From CAYRYU01 sp964428355 (GTDB taxonomy: Bacteria; Muiribacteriota; Ozemobacteria; Ozemobacterales; Ozemobacteraceae): a stretch of 36,258 nucleotides of DNA. Positions 8,861-16,636 of this stretch are shown piece after piece; within the stretch, counting starts at the first letter, position 1, and every line of letters starts with the position of its first letter. The notes beneath the pieces are model-generated. The model was given only the letters and a program-made list of their open reading frames with translations. It did not search any database and was not told the origin of the DNA. A program made the position numbers and the translations under genes. The DNA lies in the NCBI GenBank assembly GCA_964428355.1, contig CAYRYU010000073.1, positions 1 to 36,258 on the forward strand, written 5' to 3'.

Positions 8861-8966
8861 GCCACAGAGGCACAGAGTCCACAGAGGACGAACGATTCCC
8901 CCGGGAAAAAGCATGGACTTCTCTCACGGATCTCAGATACTCGGTGTGCTCTGTGCGCTCTGTGGC
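8861..8966. repeat. Imperfect inverted repeat built of CACAGAG units
   Basis: The left arm (8861-8887) reads GCCACAGAGGCACAGAGTCC and continues CACAGAGG. The right arm (8940-8966) is its near reverse complement, ending GCTCTGTGGC. The first nine bases pair perfectly, and the rest pair with a few mismatches and one inserted base; the centre of about 50 bases is unrelated. CACAGAG-type dispersed palindromes are common in intergenic DNA of environmental bacteria, so this is probably a copy of a genome-wide repeat. The window holds only this copy. Confidence 0.6.
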
Positions 8967-9037
8967 CAGTTCATCTCACAGTTAAAGGAGGTGGTGCCGC
9001 CCCGTAGAAAACTGAACCAAGACGCCAGGCTCTGAAA

Positions 9038-9077
9038 CCTGTGCAGGGATGCGCAGGAAAAATGATTCAAGGAGGAA
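9038..9077 (+). promoter_or_regulatory. CsrA-type hairpin and ribosome site of second flagellin
   Basis: CCTGTGC (9038-9044) and GCGCAGG (9051-9057) form a seven-base-pair stem with one G-U pair around a six-base loop AGGGAT, so GGA (9047-9049) is presented in the loop. The bases CAGGGATG match the CsrA core CARGGAUG exactly. The ribosome site AAGGAGGA (9069-9076) carries two more GGA triplets, 24 bases from the loop GGA. The layout of one hairpin site upstream and one site over the ribosome site parallels the Bacillus subtilis hag leader. Binding by the CsrA encoded at 5599 is inferred. Confidence 0.7.
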
Positions 9078-9082
9078 TCGAA

Positions 9083-11308
9083 ATGTCTTCTCTACGCGTC
9101 AATCAGAACATCATGGCCATCAGGACCCACGGGGCACTGACGGCCACTTCGGCACGGGTCGAAAAGTCGGTCGAGAAGCTGAGCACGGGGTTGCGGATCA
9201 ATCGGGCAGCCGATGACGCCGCGGGCCTGACCATCAGCGAGAAGCTCCGGCGGCAGATCCGCGGTTTGTCACGCGCGATTCTCAACGCCCAGGACGGGAT
9301 CTCCATGATCCAGGCGGGGGAGGGAGCGCTCAACGAATCGCACGCGATCCTCCACCGGATGCGGGAGCTGGCGATCCAGGCATCGAATGACACCCTCACG
9401 ACTGCTGACCGGCTCGAGATCCAGAAGGAGATTTCGCAGCTTCGCGATGACCTGAACCGGATCGCGAACAACACAGAATTCAACACAAAAAAACTGCTCG
9501 ACGGCAGTCAATCCGCGATGGTAAGCGCCTCTTCGAGCTACGTGGAAGGGATTTCCACCGACTCGACCGACGCGGCGGGCGATTTTGCGATCAGTCTCGT
9601 TCTGAAGACAGCGGGAATCGCCGAGATGCAGAGGTCCCAGATCATGACGGTTCTGGGAAGGACTTCCACCATCCTTGCCCAGGGGTCGACCAAGCTCGAG
9701 GATGTCGCCCAGTTCTACGATGCCAACGGGGCATTCGCACTGGAAACCCAGCAACTCCTCACCGTGAACGGCAACTCCCGCTCGGCCCAGGTGGTCATGA
9801 ACCGACAGATGACCCTGGACGAACTGGCGGCCGGGATCCAGGAGGCCATCATCGCCGTGGACGAAGGGCTGGGAATGGTCAACTCCAGCGTGGGCTTCGT
9901 CACGACCGCCCAGACCGGCATCGCGAACCTCGGCGGATACCTGGAGTTCCTTTCCGGTCGCATCGGCGAAACCGGCCGGATAGGCTTTTCCGGAGATCAG
10001 ACCGTGATCACTGCTCTCGGAATGCAGGTTTCCCGTGAAGCGAAGAACAACGTCGTTGATGCCTCCTCCAAGGACAATTTCGGAAACTCCGTCGACATAA
10101 CCCGCGACTCGAACCGCCTGACCGGCCTCATCAAGGGAATCGACCTGGTTTTCGACTCCCAGCCAGCCCAGATCGCCGGGACCAAGGGAATCGAGAAGGG
10201 TCTCCACGTCGAAACCGCCTTCAGCTTCACCGTCACCACCTCCGTCGCCGGGGCGGCAGTCAGCGACCGGATCACCATCGCGGCAGGGGACTGGACGATG
10301 AACGGTCTCGCCCGCACGATCAACGGCCAGCGGAACAACATCAGCGTGGTCCTTCAGGCCGAAGTGGTTTCCGGGCAGATCAAGATCGGGATCGAACCCG
10401 CGAATCCTTCCGACCCTTCCCGGTTCACCGTCACCAGTCTTTCGGACTATTCCAACGTCGTCGGGATCAACGAGGGGACCTTCAACGGCTTCCTCATGGG
10501 AAACAAGAACACCGACTACGAGCGGTCCGGTCTTTCCGAATACAACGAGGCGATATCGGTCGGACATGCCGTCGTCCTCAGCGTCTACGACGGGGTGACC
10601 TCCACCGCCATCACCCTCTACAACACGTTCTCCTTCTCAACGGTTTCCCTCGCCCCCGACATGGTCACAGACACCTCCATCGTCCAGATTCTGAATGCGG
10701 GACTTACCGGCCTGGCGGTTCGCGCCGACGTCGTCGCCGACACCATCGCCCTCACCAGCACCAGGATCGGTCGCCTCAACAACAACGGGATTCCCATCAG
10801 CGAAAGCAAGGTCATCATTCTCGGGATCGATGCCCAGCTCAAGGATCAGATCGGAATGTCCGCCGGGTCGGCCACCGGGGTCGGGGACACCAACTTCAAC
10901 ATCCACATCGTGAACAACCATCCCCAATACCAGATCGGAGCGGATCAGGGCCAGACCATGTCCGTCGCCTTCGCCGCGATGACGGCCGAAGCACTCGAGG
11001 TGAGCAACCTCGACCTCACCACCATCGCCGGAGCCCAGCGTGCCCTTTCCCGGCTCAACAAAGCCATCGATCTCGTTTCCGCCGAACGCTCAAAGCTCGG
11101 GGCCTTCCAGAACCGGCTCGAATACGCCATCAACAACCTCCGCAACACCCACAGCAACCTTTCCGCAGCCGAGTCCAGGATCCGCGACGTCGATATGGCA
11201 AACGAAATGATCGAGTTCACCAGGGACCAGATCGTCTCCCAGTCCGGGATGGCCATGCTTGCCCAGGCCAACTCCATCCCTCAGGGAGTCCTCCAGCTTC
11301 TCCAGTAG
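9083..11308 (+). CDS. fliC: Flagellin 2, giant form with about 500-residue central domain
   Basis: This is a second filament subunit of 741 aa. ATG 9083 is chosen because GGAGGA lies six to seven bases upstream and the product then starts MSSLRVNQNIMAIRTHGALT, a normal flagellin N-terminus; the same frame is open further upstream to a GTG at 9041 but would add an atypical tail. Residues 1-141 contain STGLRINRAADDAAGLTISE, and residues about 643-741 contain LSAAESRIRDVDMANEMIEF and end GVLQLLQ. The central region is beta-rich and clearly related to that of flagellin 1 (both include a TALG-M/F-Q segment and an LI-K/Q-GIDL-V/A-F segment), so the pair arose by duplication and then diverged. Filaments may contain both. 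Confidence 0.95.
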   Translation: MSSLRVNQNIMAIRTHGALTATSARVEKSVEKLSTGLRINRAADDAAGLTISEKLRRQIRGLSRAILNAQDGISMIQAGEGALNESHAILHRMRELAIQASNDTLTTADRLEIQKEISQLRDDLNRIANNTEFNTKKLLDGSQSAMVSASSSYVEGISTDSTDAAGDFAISLVLKTAGIAEMQRSQIMTVLGRTSTILAQGSTKLEDVAQFYDANGAFALETQQLLTVNGNSRSAQVVMNRQMTLDELAAGIQEAIIAVDEGLGMVNSSVGFVTTAQTGIANLGGYLEFLSGRIGETGRIGFSGDQTVITALGMQVSREAKNNVVDASSKDNFGNSVDITRDSNRLTGLIKGIDLVFDSQPAQIAGTKGIEKGLHVETAFSFTVTTSVAGAAVSDRITIAAGDWTMNGLARTINGQRNNISVVLQAEVVSGQIKIGIEPANPSDPSRFTVTSLSDYSNVVGINEGTFNGFLMGNKNTDYERSGLSEYNEAISVGHAVVLSVYDGVTSTAITLYNTFSFSTVSLAPDMVTDTSIVQILNAGLTGLAVRADVVADTIALTSTRIGRLNNNGIPISESKVIILGIDAQLKDQIGMSAGSATGVGDTNFNIHIVNNHPQYQIGADQGQTMSVAFAAMTAEALEVSNLDLTTIAGAQRALSRLNKAIDLVSAERSKLGAFQNRLEYAINNLRNTHSNLSAAESRIRDVDMANEMIEFTRDQIVSQSGMAMLAQANSIPQGVLQLLQ

Positions 11309-11396
11309 AAGCGCTGATCGGGTCGGACCACCTGAACGGTGACCGGCGGGATGCCTCCGACGCAGGGCAAATGCGTGTGGACAAAGGAAAATCGGC

Positions 11397-11426
11397 TTGC
11401 GGGTTCATGGAAAGTCCTGCTACAAT
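11397..11426 (+). promoter_or_regulatory. Sigma-70-type promoter for the PilX-like gene
   Basis: TTGCGG (11397-11402) is followed after 18 bases by TACAAT (11421-11426). Transcription would start near 11433, giving a leader of about 40 bases before ATG 11472. This supports separate transcription from the flagellins. Confidence 0.5.
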
Positions 11427-11471
11427 GAAAGGTACGGAAGCCCTTCGAGGAATCCAAGGGAGAAGAACGCC

Positions 11472-13208
11472 ATGAACCGAAACACTTCCTCGCGAACCGG
11501 TCTCGCCCTGTTTTTCACGATCGGAGCCATTGTCGTCATCAGCATCATCGTCTCAGGGATGATGTTCTTCATGAGAGGCGAGGTATACCTGACCGAAAAC
11601 TACGTCGACAGCACCTGCGCCCTGCTCCTGGCGGAAGCCGGAGTGGAGGAATGCCTTTTCCAGATGCGCAGCAAGATCAACGATCCCAAGAGCGCCTTCT
11701 ACAAGATGATCACAAAGGAAGACGACAGCAGCGTCGACGTCGACGTTTCCGTTCTCGAGGGCAACAAGAACATCGCCGCCCTCGTCGAACAGGGAACCGT
11801 GAAGGCCCGGGTTTCATGGAAGCGCGATCCCGAGGCCACCGCATATCTCCAAGCGCAAGGTTTGCCCGCCGACATAGCGCGGGAAGGGTACATCGTCATC
11901 AATTCCAAGGGAACCTACCATCGCACCCAGCGCCAGGTCGAGGTCAAACGGGCCGTGAAGGCCCGGCTGATCCAGGCCCAGTTCCCGGGAAACTCGATCG
12001 GGATGATCGCTCCCGAGCACGGACTGTATTTCAACAAGTCCCACCAGGATTCCTTCAAGATCCTGCCCTTCGACTTCTGGGATCCCTGGGGTTTCACGGT
12101 GAAGGGCGGAAAGGTCTTCATGCGGGATGGCGCGAAGATCGACCTCCCCAAATGGTTGATGCTCACCGAAATGAGGAGTGAGCTCGACCACCCCTGGCTG
12201 GACATGGGCATAGGCTGGACGGGTTGGAACGGGGGCGGAAACCTGGCCAATGCCGATTCGATCGAGTATTCAACGACCCCGGTTTCCCGCCAGTATTACA
12301 AATGGCAGGGGCTTTTCAACTTCCCCTGGTGGCAGCTCAGTTCGAACGAAAACTACAACGGCCGGACTCGCCAGGTCGAAACCTACGAGGACAAGAAGGT
12401 CAACCTCTACCCCCAGGATGTCTACAAGCGCCTTTCGAACCGCATGGTCGATTACGAGAAATACCCTTCCCATGGAAAGTATTACACCGATATCAACTTC
12501 CGGGAAGCCTTCGGACGGAACGAGGTGAACTATCACAATGTCATTCCCCTCTACGGTTGGGGCGACTGGCGGAAGGTTCCCAACAAGATCACGAGGTATC
12601 TCGGGAACCCGACCAAAGCTGACGATACGACCCACGCTGTCGAGATCAACGGTCTGACCTACATCAAGGGCGACGTTTTCATCGAGGGCTGGGTCAAGGG
12701 AAAAGGCCTCCTGGTGGTCGAAGGGAATGTCTACGTCGGGGGCGACATCCTGACCCTGCCCGACGACAACGGAGGGAAGTCCTCCCTCGGTATCATAGCC
12801 CTCCGCGATTCACATGACACCTCGGTCGAGAACCCCACGAGCGGCAAGATCATCTACAAGCCCCACCACGACAGCGACTGGTCGCGGCTCGGGATCACGC
12901 ACCCGTTCCGGAACATCAGTCCCCGGCTCGAGGGCTGCTTCTACGCCGCCGGCGGGATGGAACTCGACTGCGATTCCTCCCTCAAGAAACTGATCAACAT
13001 GGAGATCGTAGGTAATTTTTCGACCGACTATTTCGACCGGCGCAAGATGCCCAACGACATCAAGGTCACCTACTACAACTGGCAGCAGGTCCTCTCCCAG
13101 TCGAGCTACGACTACATGGTCGACAAGGAGACGGGCTATTCCACCAAATACGATGTCGCCGTCCTGAAGGAACTGATCAGTTGGCGCGAGGTCGACGCCA
13201 CCCTCTAG
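11472..13208 (+). CDS. Membrane-anchored PilX-like protein with possible beta-helix region
   Basis: I do not recognise a named family for the whole protein (578 aa). The N-terminus has a single hydrophobic segment (residues about 10-34, ALFFTIGAIVVISIIVSGMM) followed by charged residues and LLLAEAGVEE (about 53-62). This arrangement of one transmembrane helix then AEAG resembles PilX-type minor pilin-like proteins, but no prepilin peptidase G-F-x-x-x-E site is present. Residues about 390-450 alternate short hydrophobic strands with GD/GN/GG turns (INGLTYIKGDVFIEGWVKGK, VVEGNVYVGGDI), suggesting a beta-helix. The middle is rich in W, Y and N. ATG 11472 is preferred over frame-compatible upstream starts because the hydrophobic segment then sits at the N-terminus. 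It is likely anchored in the inner membrane with a periplasmic or surface domain; its role is unknown. Confidence 0.75.
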   Translation: MNRNTSSRTGLALFFTIGAIVVISIIVSGMMFFMRGEVYLTENYVDSTCALLLAEAGVEECLFQMRSKINDPKSAFYKMITKEDDSSVDVDVSVLEGNKNIAALVEQGTVKARVSWKRDPEATAYLQAQGLPADIAREGYIVINSKGTYHRTQRQVEVKRAVKARLIQAQFPGNSIGMIAPEHGLYFNKSHQDSFKILPFDFWDPWGFTVKGGKVFMRDGAKIDLPKWLMLTEMRSELDHPWLDMGIGWTGWNGGGNLANADSIEYSTTPVSRQYYKWQGLFNFPWWQLSSNENYNGRTRQVETYEDKKVNLYPQDVYKRLSNRMVDYEKYPSHGKYYTDINFREAFGRNEVNYHNVIPLYGWGDWRKVPNKITRYLGNPTKADDTTHAVEINGLTYIKGDVFIEGWVKGKGLLVVEGNVYVGGDILTLPDDNGGKSSLGIIALRDSHDTSVENPTSGKIIYKPHHDSDWSRLGITHPFRNISPRLEGCFYAAGGMELDCDSSLKKLINMEIVGNFSTDYFDRRKMPNDIKVTYYNWQQVLSQSSYDYMVDKETGYSTKYDVAVLKELISWREVDATL

Positions 13209-13301
13209 GAAGCCTTTCGTCAGAAGCTTTTCCCGTCCTGGAAGGTCGCTCGGCGGGTTTCACCTTGCCGTTTCCGGAAGAATTCCTCGGTTAAAAAGAA
13301 A

Positions 13302-13344
13302 CCGGGACGCAATGCCGAATCGCGCCAGGGGCATTGCGCCTCGG
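13302..13344. terminator. Hairpin between convergent genes
   Basis: CGCAATGCC (13308-13316) and GGCATTGCG (13330-13338) are perfect inverted copies in the gap between the PilX-like gene (+) and the sodium channel gene (-). The stem is strong but has no T run on either side, so a terminator role is only suggested by position. Confidence 0.35.
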
Positions 13345-13370
13345 GACCGCCGGAAAGCAGAAATTCGAGG

Positions 13371-14315
13371 TCAGACGTCGGTTTCCGGACTAGTCGTCTG
13401 CTTGACCAGTAAGGCTTTCAACTGGGCCACCTCCAGATGGAGAGCATGTATCTGTCCACTCAAGCTCTCGATCGAAATGGAACTCCCGGTTGGAGTCGGA
13501 GCCTCGGAATCGAGAGAATCCGAGGATTTTCTGGTTTCCATTCCAGAGGTTTCCTTTCCCTCTTCTGAAACCTCGGAATCGGAGGGGGCGGAGTCTGAAC
13601 TCTGCACAGCAGTGACTATTACCGCGACGAAGAGATTCATGACCGAAAACGTGTTTACCATGATGAACGGGACGAAGAACAGCCAGGCGTACGGAAACTC
13701 GACCATGACGGGTCGGACGATCCCCATCGACCAGCTTTCGAGAGTCATTATCTGGAAGAGAGAATAGAACGAAGCCCCGAGGGTGCCGAACCATTCGGGA
13801 AACTTCTCCCCAAAAAGGGTGGTGGCCAGGATAGCGCAGATGTAATAATCCAACAGCATCAGGGAAATGATGCTCAACATCCCAGGAATCGCCCTCAGGA
13901 GACCTTCGACGACCCGTCTCATCTCCGGAACGGCCGAGATGATACGCATTCCCCGCATGGCCCTCAGCGTCCGGAGAGTCCGGAGAACAGAAAGTGTCCC
14001 CATATTGGGAAGAAGCGATATTCCGACGATGACGAAATCGAAGTCGTTCCAACCGTTGAGGAAGAACCTCCACCGATAGACGATCAATTTGAGGATGATT
14101 TCGATGACGAAAATAGTAAGGGCGATTTCATCAATCAAGGTGAGAATACCTCCGATGGTTTCCTGGAGGTATTTTGACGTCTGCATTCCCATCGTAATCG
14201 AATTGATCACGATGACCAGAAGGATGAAGTTCACGAACCGCTGGGATTCGACCAAGCTTCTACACCAGGAAACAAAACCCCTGGTTTCATTTTTCGGCAA
14301 CTGATTCGGTGACAA
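13371..14315 (-). CDS. Bacterial voltage-gated sodium channel (BacNav, NavAb/NaChBac type)
   Basis: This is a single-domain six-helix channel that assembles as a tetramer in the inner membrane. From a TTG start at 14315 it has 314 aa. S4 (about 108-128) carries arginines at every third position (R112, R115, R118, R121, R124). The selectivity filter TLESWSM (191-197) is the one I know from Arcobacter NavAb and differs from NaChBac (TLESWAS) at the last two places. S6 is about 207-236. It is followed by an acidic, Ser-rich neck (240-277) and a C-terminal coiled coil (278-304), the standard BacNav tail. No ATG is available; AAAGGAG precedes TTG 14315 by 11 bases, and another in-frame TTG lies at 14336. 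It faces the 2PGK-like gene divergently. In alkaliphilic Bacillus the homologue supports motility and pH balance, which fits the flagellar neighbours. Confidence 0.95.
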   Translation of the reverse strand: MSPNQLPKNETRGFVSWCRSLVESQRFVNFILLVIVINSITMGMQTSKYLQETIGGILTLIDEIALTIFVIEIILKLIVYRWRFFLNGWNDFDFVIVGISLLPNMGTLSVLRTLRTLRAMRGMRIISAVPEMRRVVEGLLRAIPGMLSIISLMLLDYYICAILATTLFGEKFPEWFGTLGASFYSLFQIMTLESWSMGIVRPVMVEFPYAWLFFVPFIMVNTFSVMNLFVAVIVTAVQSSDSAPSDSEVSEEGKETSGMETRKSSDSLDSEAPTPTGSSISIESLSGQIHALHLEVAQLKALLVKQTTSPETDV

Positions 14316-14532
14316 GGCGACTCGATCTCCTTTCAAAATGCATTTGGGATCCTGGGGATCCCTCTGCCAGTCCGGTCAGGATTCTGACTCGGAATTCCCC
14401 GGCCAGTGCAATTTATCAGCAAAATCCCTGAATTCAACTCCAACAGGCATGAAACCAGGGGAAAAGGGAATAGGGGGACATCCGACAGGCTTCCCGTCGC
14501 CGTTTCATGACCCAACCATCGGCCCATCTTGA

Positions 14533-14576
14533 CCGAGGGGGGGAGATTCCCCTCGGCTTCCCATTTTTGGTAGAAT
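14533..14576 (+). promoter_or_regulatory. Palindrome and -10 box before the 2PGK-like gene
   Basis: CCGAGGGG (14533-14540) and CCCCTCGG (14549-14556) are perfect inverted copies around eight bases. TAGAAT (14571-14576) follows and lies eight bases before ATG 14585, with no ribosome site between. This is the layout of a leaderless mRNA, with transcription starting at or next to the start codon. The palindrome falls where the -35 would lie and could be an operator; both readings are inferred. Confidence 0.4.
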
Positions 14577-14584
14577 TTTTCCCG

Positions 14585-15331
14585 ATGAAATGTCCACCGA
14601 ACGGCCAGGGCTTCGAGCCGGTGATATTTATCTCCGGGGGAACCGGTGCCGGAACCTCGACCCTGGCAGCCGCCATTGCGCCCATAGTGAGGGCAAACGG
14701 GATCATCGGAACGGATGCCCTTCGCGAAGGGCTGAGAGTCATGGCCGCCCCCCCGGCTTCCAGGTTTTCCCCGGAGGAAGCCCTGATTCTCGAACAATCC
14801 ACTTTCGAGGTGTGGAAGGCCATTGGTTCCGGAAAGGCACGGCCCTCCCCCACCCCCCGGAATGTGGTCGAAGGGTTTTTCCGACAGTCGGACCTCGTGC
14901 TTGAAGCCGTGATCGGCGCAGCCCGCAGGGCGGTTTCCGAAGGATACTGCCTGATCATCGAGGGGGTCCACCTCCCCCTCCGCAGGCTGCTGGAAAAGGT
15001 CGCCGCTTTTCTTTCCCCCGCCGACCGGGAATTCTACCTTTCCCGGACTTTCACTATCTTCCTCGATTGCCGGGACAGATCGGTCCAAAGGCAGCATCTT
15101 TCAGGCCGGGACCCGAGGTTCTCGCATCGCCGCAATCCCGAGCGGTATCTCGAACCGGAGAACTGGCGGTCGATCCTCCTGATCGGCCGAGAGCTTCGGG
15201 AACAGGGTGTCTCCGCCCACGTGTGCCTTGACAGCGGCTGCCAGACGGTTTCCCAGGAGGCCGATGCCGTTGCCCGACGGTTCTACGAATGGAAAATCCT
15301 CCAGAACGGCAAGCAGAAGCTTCCCCGTTGA
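14585..15331 (+). CDS. 2-phosphoglycerate kinase-like P-loop protein
   Basis: The 248-aa protein resembles 2-phosphoglycerate kinases (P-loop NTPases that phosphorylate 2-phosphoglycerate, best known from methanogens making cyclic 2,3-diphosphoglycerate). Visible features in order are the P-loop GGTGAGTST (18-26), IIGTDALREGLR (40-51), EGYCLIIEGVHLPL (119-132) and TIFLDCRDR (157-165) followed by an Arg/His-rich segment (about 168-188). The P-loop has Thr at residue 24 where the Walker A lysine is normal. ATG 14585 has no ribosome site but a -10 box eight bases upstream; an in-frame ATG at 14507 also lacks one and would add a tail before the core. The gene stands alone between the divergent sodium channel gene and the convergent antiporter. 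Substrate is uncertain. Confidence 0.7.
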   Translation: MKCPPNGQGFEPVIFISGGTGAGTSTLAAAIAPIVRANGIIGTDALREGLRVMAAPPASRFSPEEALILEQSTFEVWKAIGSGKARPSPTPRNVVEGFFRQSDLVLEAVIGAARRAVSEGYCLIIEGVHLPLRRLLEKVAAFLSPADREFYLSRTFTIFLDCRDRSVQRQHLSGRDPRFSHRRNPERYLEPENWRSILLIGRELREQGVSAHVCLDSGCQTVSQEADAVARRFYEWKILQNGKQKLPR

Positions 15332-15378
15332 TCCGCGAAGAGATCAGGTATCGGAGATAAACCGCGCCGGGAATGGGA

Positions 15379-16527
15379 TCATCCCTTCAAAGGGTTGTCC
15401 TCCAAAGGGGCTTCGGCAGGCAGTTCCTCGGGACGGGCGGAAAAACGGATCAGGAGGGAAGTGGCTATGGAGGCACCAACGACGATTAGGATCATGCTCA
15501 GGAAGGTTTCCTGGCTCACGATCCCACTTTCCAGTCCAAAGGTTGCGGCAATGATCCCGAAGCTGAGCCGTACGTTGAAAACCAACCCTGCAAACCTTGC
15601 CACCCTTTCGGGAAAGAACTTCCTTGAAACGATGAAGGTGCCGAGATACTTTCCCAGGTAAGCGACTATTCCAAGGAGCATGATGGAGGGCAACATGGCC
15701 CATTTGAAGCTGGCCAACCTGACATACAAACCGGCTTTGAAAAAGAAGATGGGTGCCATCAAACCGAAAACCATCGATTTCAGCTTTCCCTCGAGTTCCT
15801 TGTCCTCATTCATGAACTCGGAAAAGAAGATTCCGATGAAGAAGGCGAAAAGGGACACATGGATGCTTGCCTTCTTCGACAAAAGGACCAGGAAAAGCAG
15901 GATCAGAAGAACGAAGCGGATCTTGAATTCGATCTGATCCTCCCGATATCGGCGAATCAGCAGATTCCCCAATTTTGGAATCTGTGCGAGGAAAACGAGG
16001 GAAAAGAGGAAGAAAAGGAGTGAGACGATGGTCAACCCCTCGAAAACGAAAGCAAGGAAAAAGATGCTGGTAATGTCCACGACCATGGCTGCGGACATCA
16101 GAAGTTGCCGGTCTTCCCGGGAAACCAGCTTTTTTTCGTTCATCATCGAGTAGAGCAGGGCAACCGACGTGGTCGACAATCCGATGGCGAGAAGAAGGGC
16201 TTCCCTGGGTTCAACCCCCAGCCAGAAAAGTCCGAGGACCGAAAGCAGTATGAAAGGGACTCCGAATGATGCCGTTCCGATGGCGAGACTGGACCGCCAG
16301 TTCCGTTTCAGAAGATTCACATCGGTGTCGAATCCGGCGAAGAACATCAGCCCAAGCAGGCCGAAAAGGCTCAGGTTGTCGATCCAGCTGGATGAAATCA
16401 AACGAAACAGGTTCCCAGCGAGAATCCCGCTCAGGATTTCCATTATTGCGACCGAAATCCCAAGTTCCAGGGAAAGAATTCCTGCAACGAATATCAGAAG
16501 ACTTACCAGAAGGTCTTCATCGTTCAT
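15379..16527 (-). CDS. CPA2-family monovalent cation/proton antiporter (Kef/Nap type), membrane domain only
   Basis: The 382-aa protein has about 12 hydrophobic helices in the pattern of the sodium/proton exchanger family. Typical segments are LSLFGLLGLMFFAGFDTDVN (52-71), the STTSVALLYSMMNEKKLVS stretch (118-136) and MVVDITSIFFLAF (148-160), whose D151 corresponds to the ion-binding aspartate region. It ends after the membrane domain with a short Pro/Glu-rich tail and lacks the RCK/TrkA-N domain of full KefB/KefC. ATG 16527 is preceded by AGGAA; earlier in-frame codons would add a tail with no clear function. It lies 109 bases downstream of the ClC gene on the same strand and may share its transcript. 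It would exchange Na+ or K+ for protons; which ion cannot be read from sequence. Confidence 0.88.
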   Translation of the reverse strand: MNDEDLLVSLLIFVAGILSLELGISVAIMEILSGILAGNLFRLISSSWIDNLSLFGLLGLMFFAGFDTDVNLLKRNWRSSLAIGTASFGVPFILLSVLGLFWLGVEPREALLLAIGLSTTSVALLYSMMNEKKLVSREDRQLLMSAAMVVDITSIFFLAFVFEGLTIVSLLFFLFSLVFLAQIPKLGNLLIRRYREDQIEFKIRFVLLILLFLVLLSKKASIHVSLFAFFIGIFFSEFMNEDKELEGKLKSMVFGLMAPIFFFKAGLYVRLASFKWAMLPSIMLLGIVAYLGKYLGTFIVSRKFFPERVARFAGLVFNVRLSFGIIAATFGLESGIVSQETFLSMILIVVGASIATSLLIRFSARPEELPAEAPLEDNPLKG

Positions 16528-16636
16528 TCGGGTGTTCCTAGAATGGATAAACAAAGCCCGGGTTGGAAAAAGAATGGCAATATGAAATGATCGGCCCAAT
16601 CACCAAGCGGATTAGATTCCTTCATTCAATCGTTTC

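Noticed and set aside
9269..10567. Minus-strand open frame of 432 codons inside flagellin 2
   Set aside because: It lies antisense to a well-identified flagellin and has no recognisable domain.
13302..13344. Perfect stem as a certain terminator
   Set aside because: No T run on either strand; listed with low confidence only.
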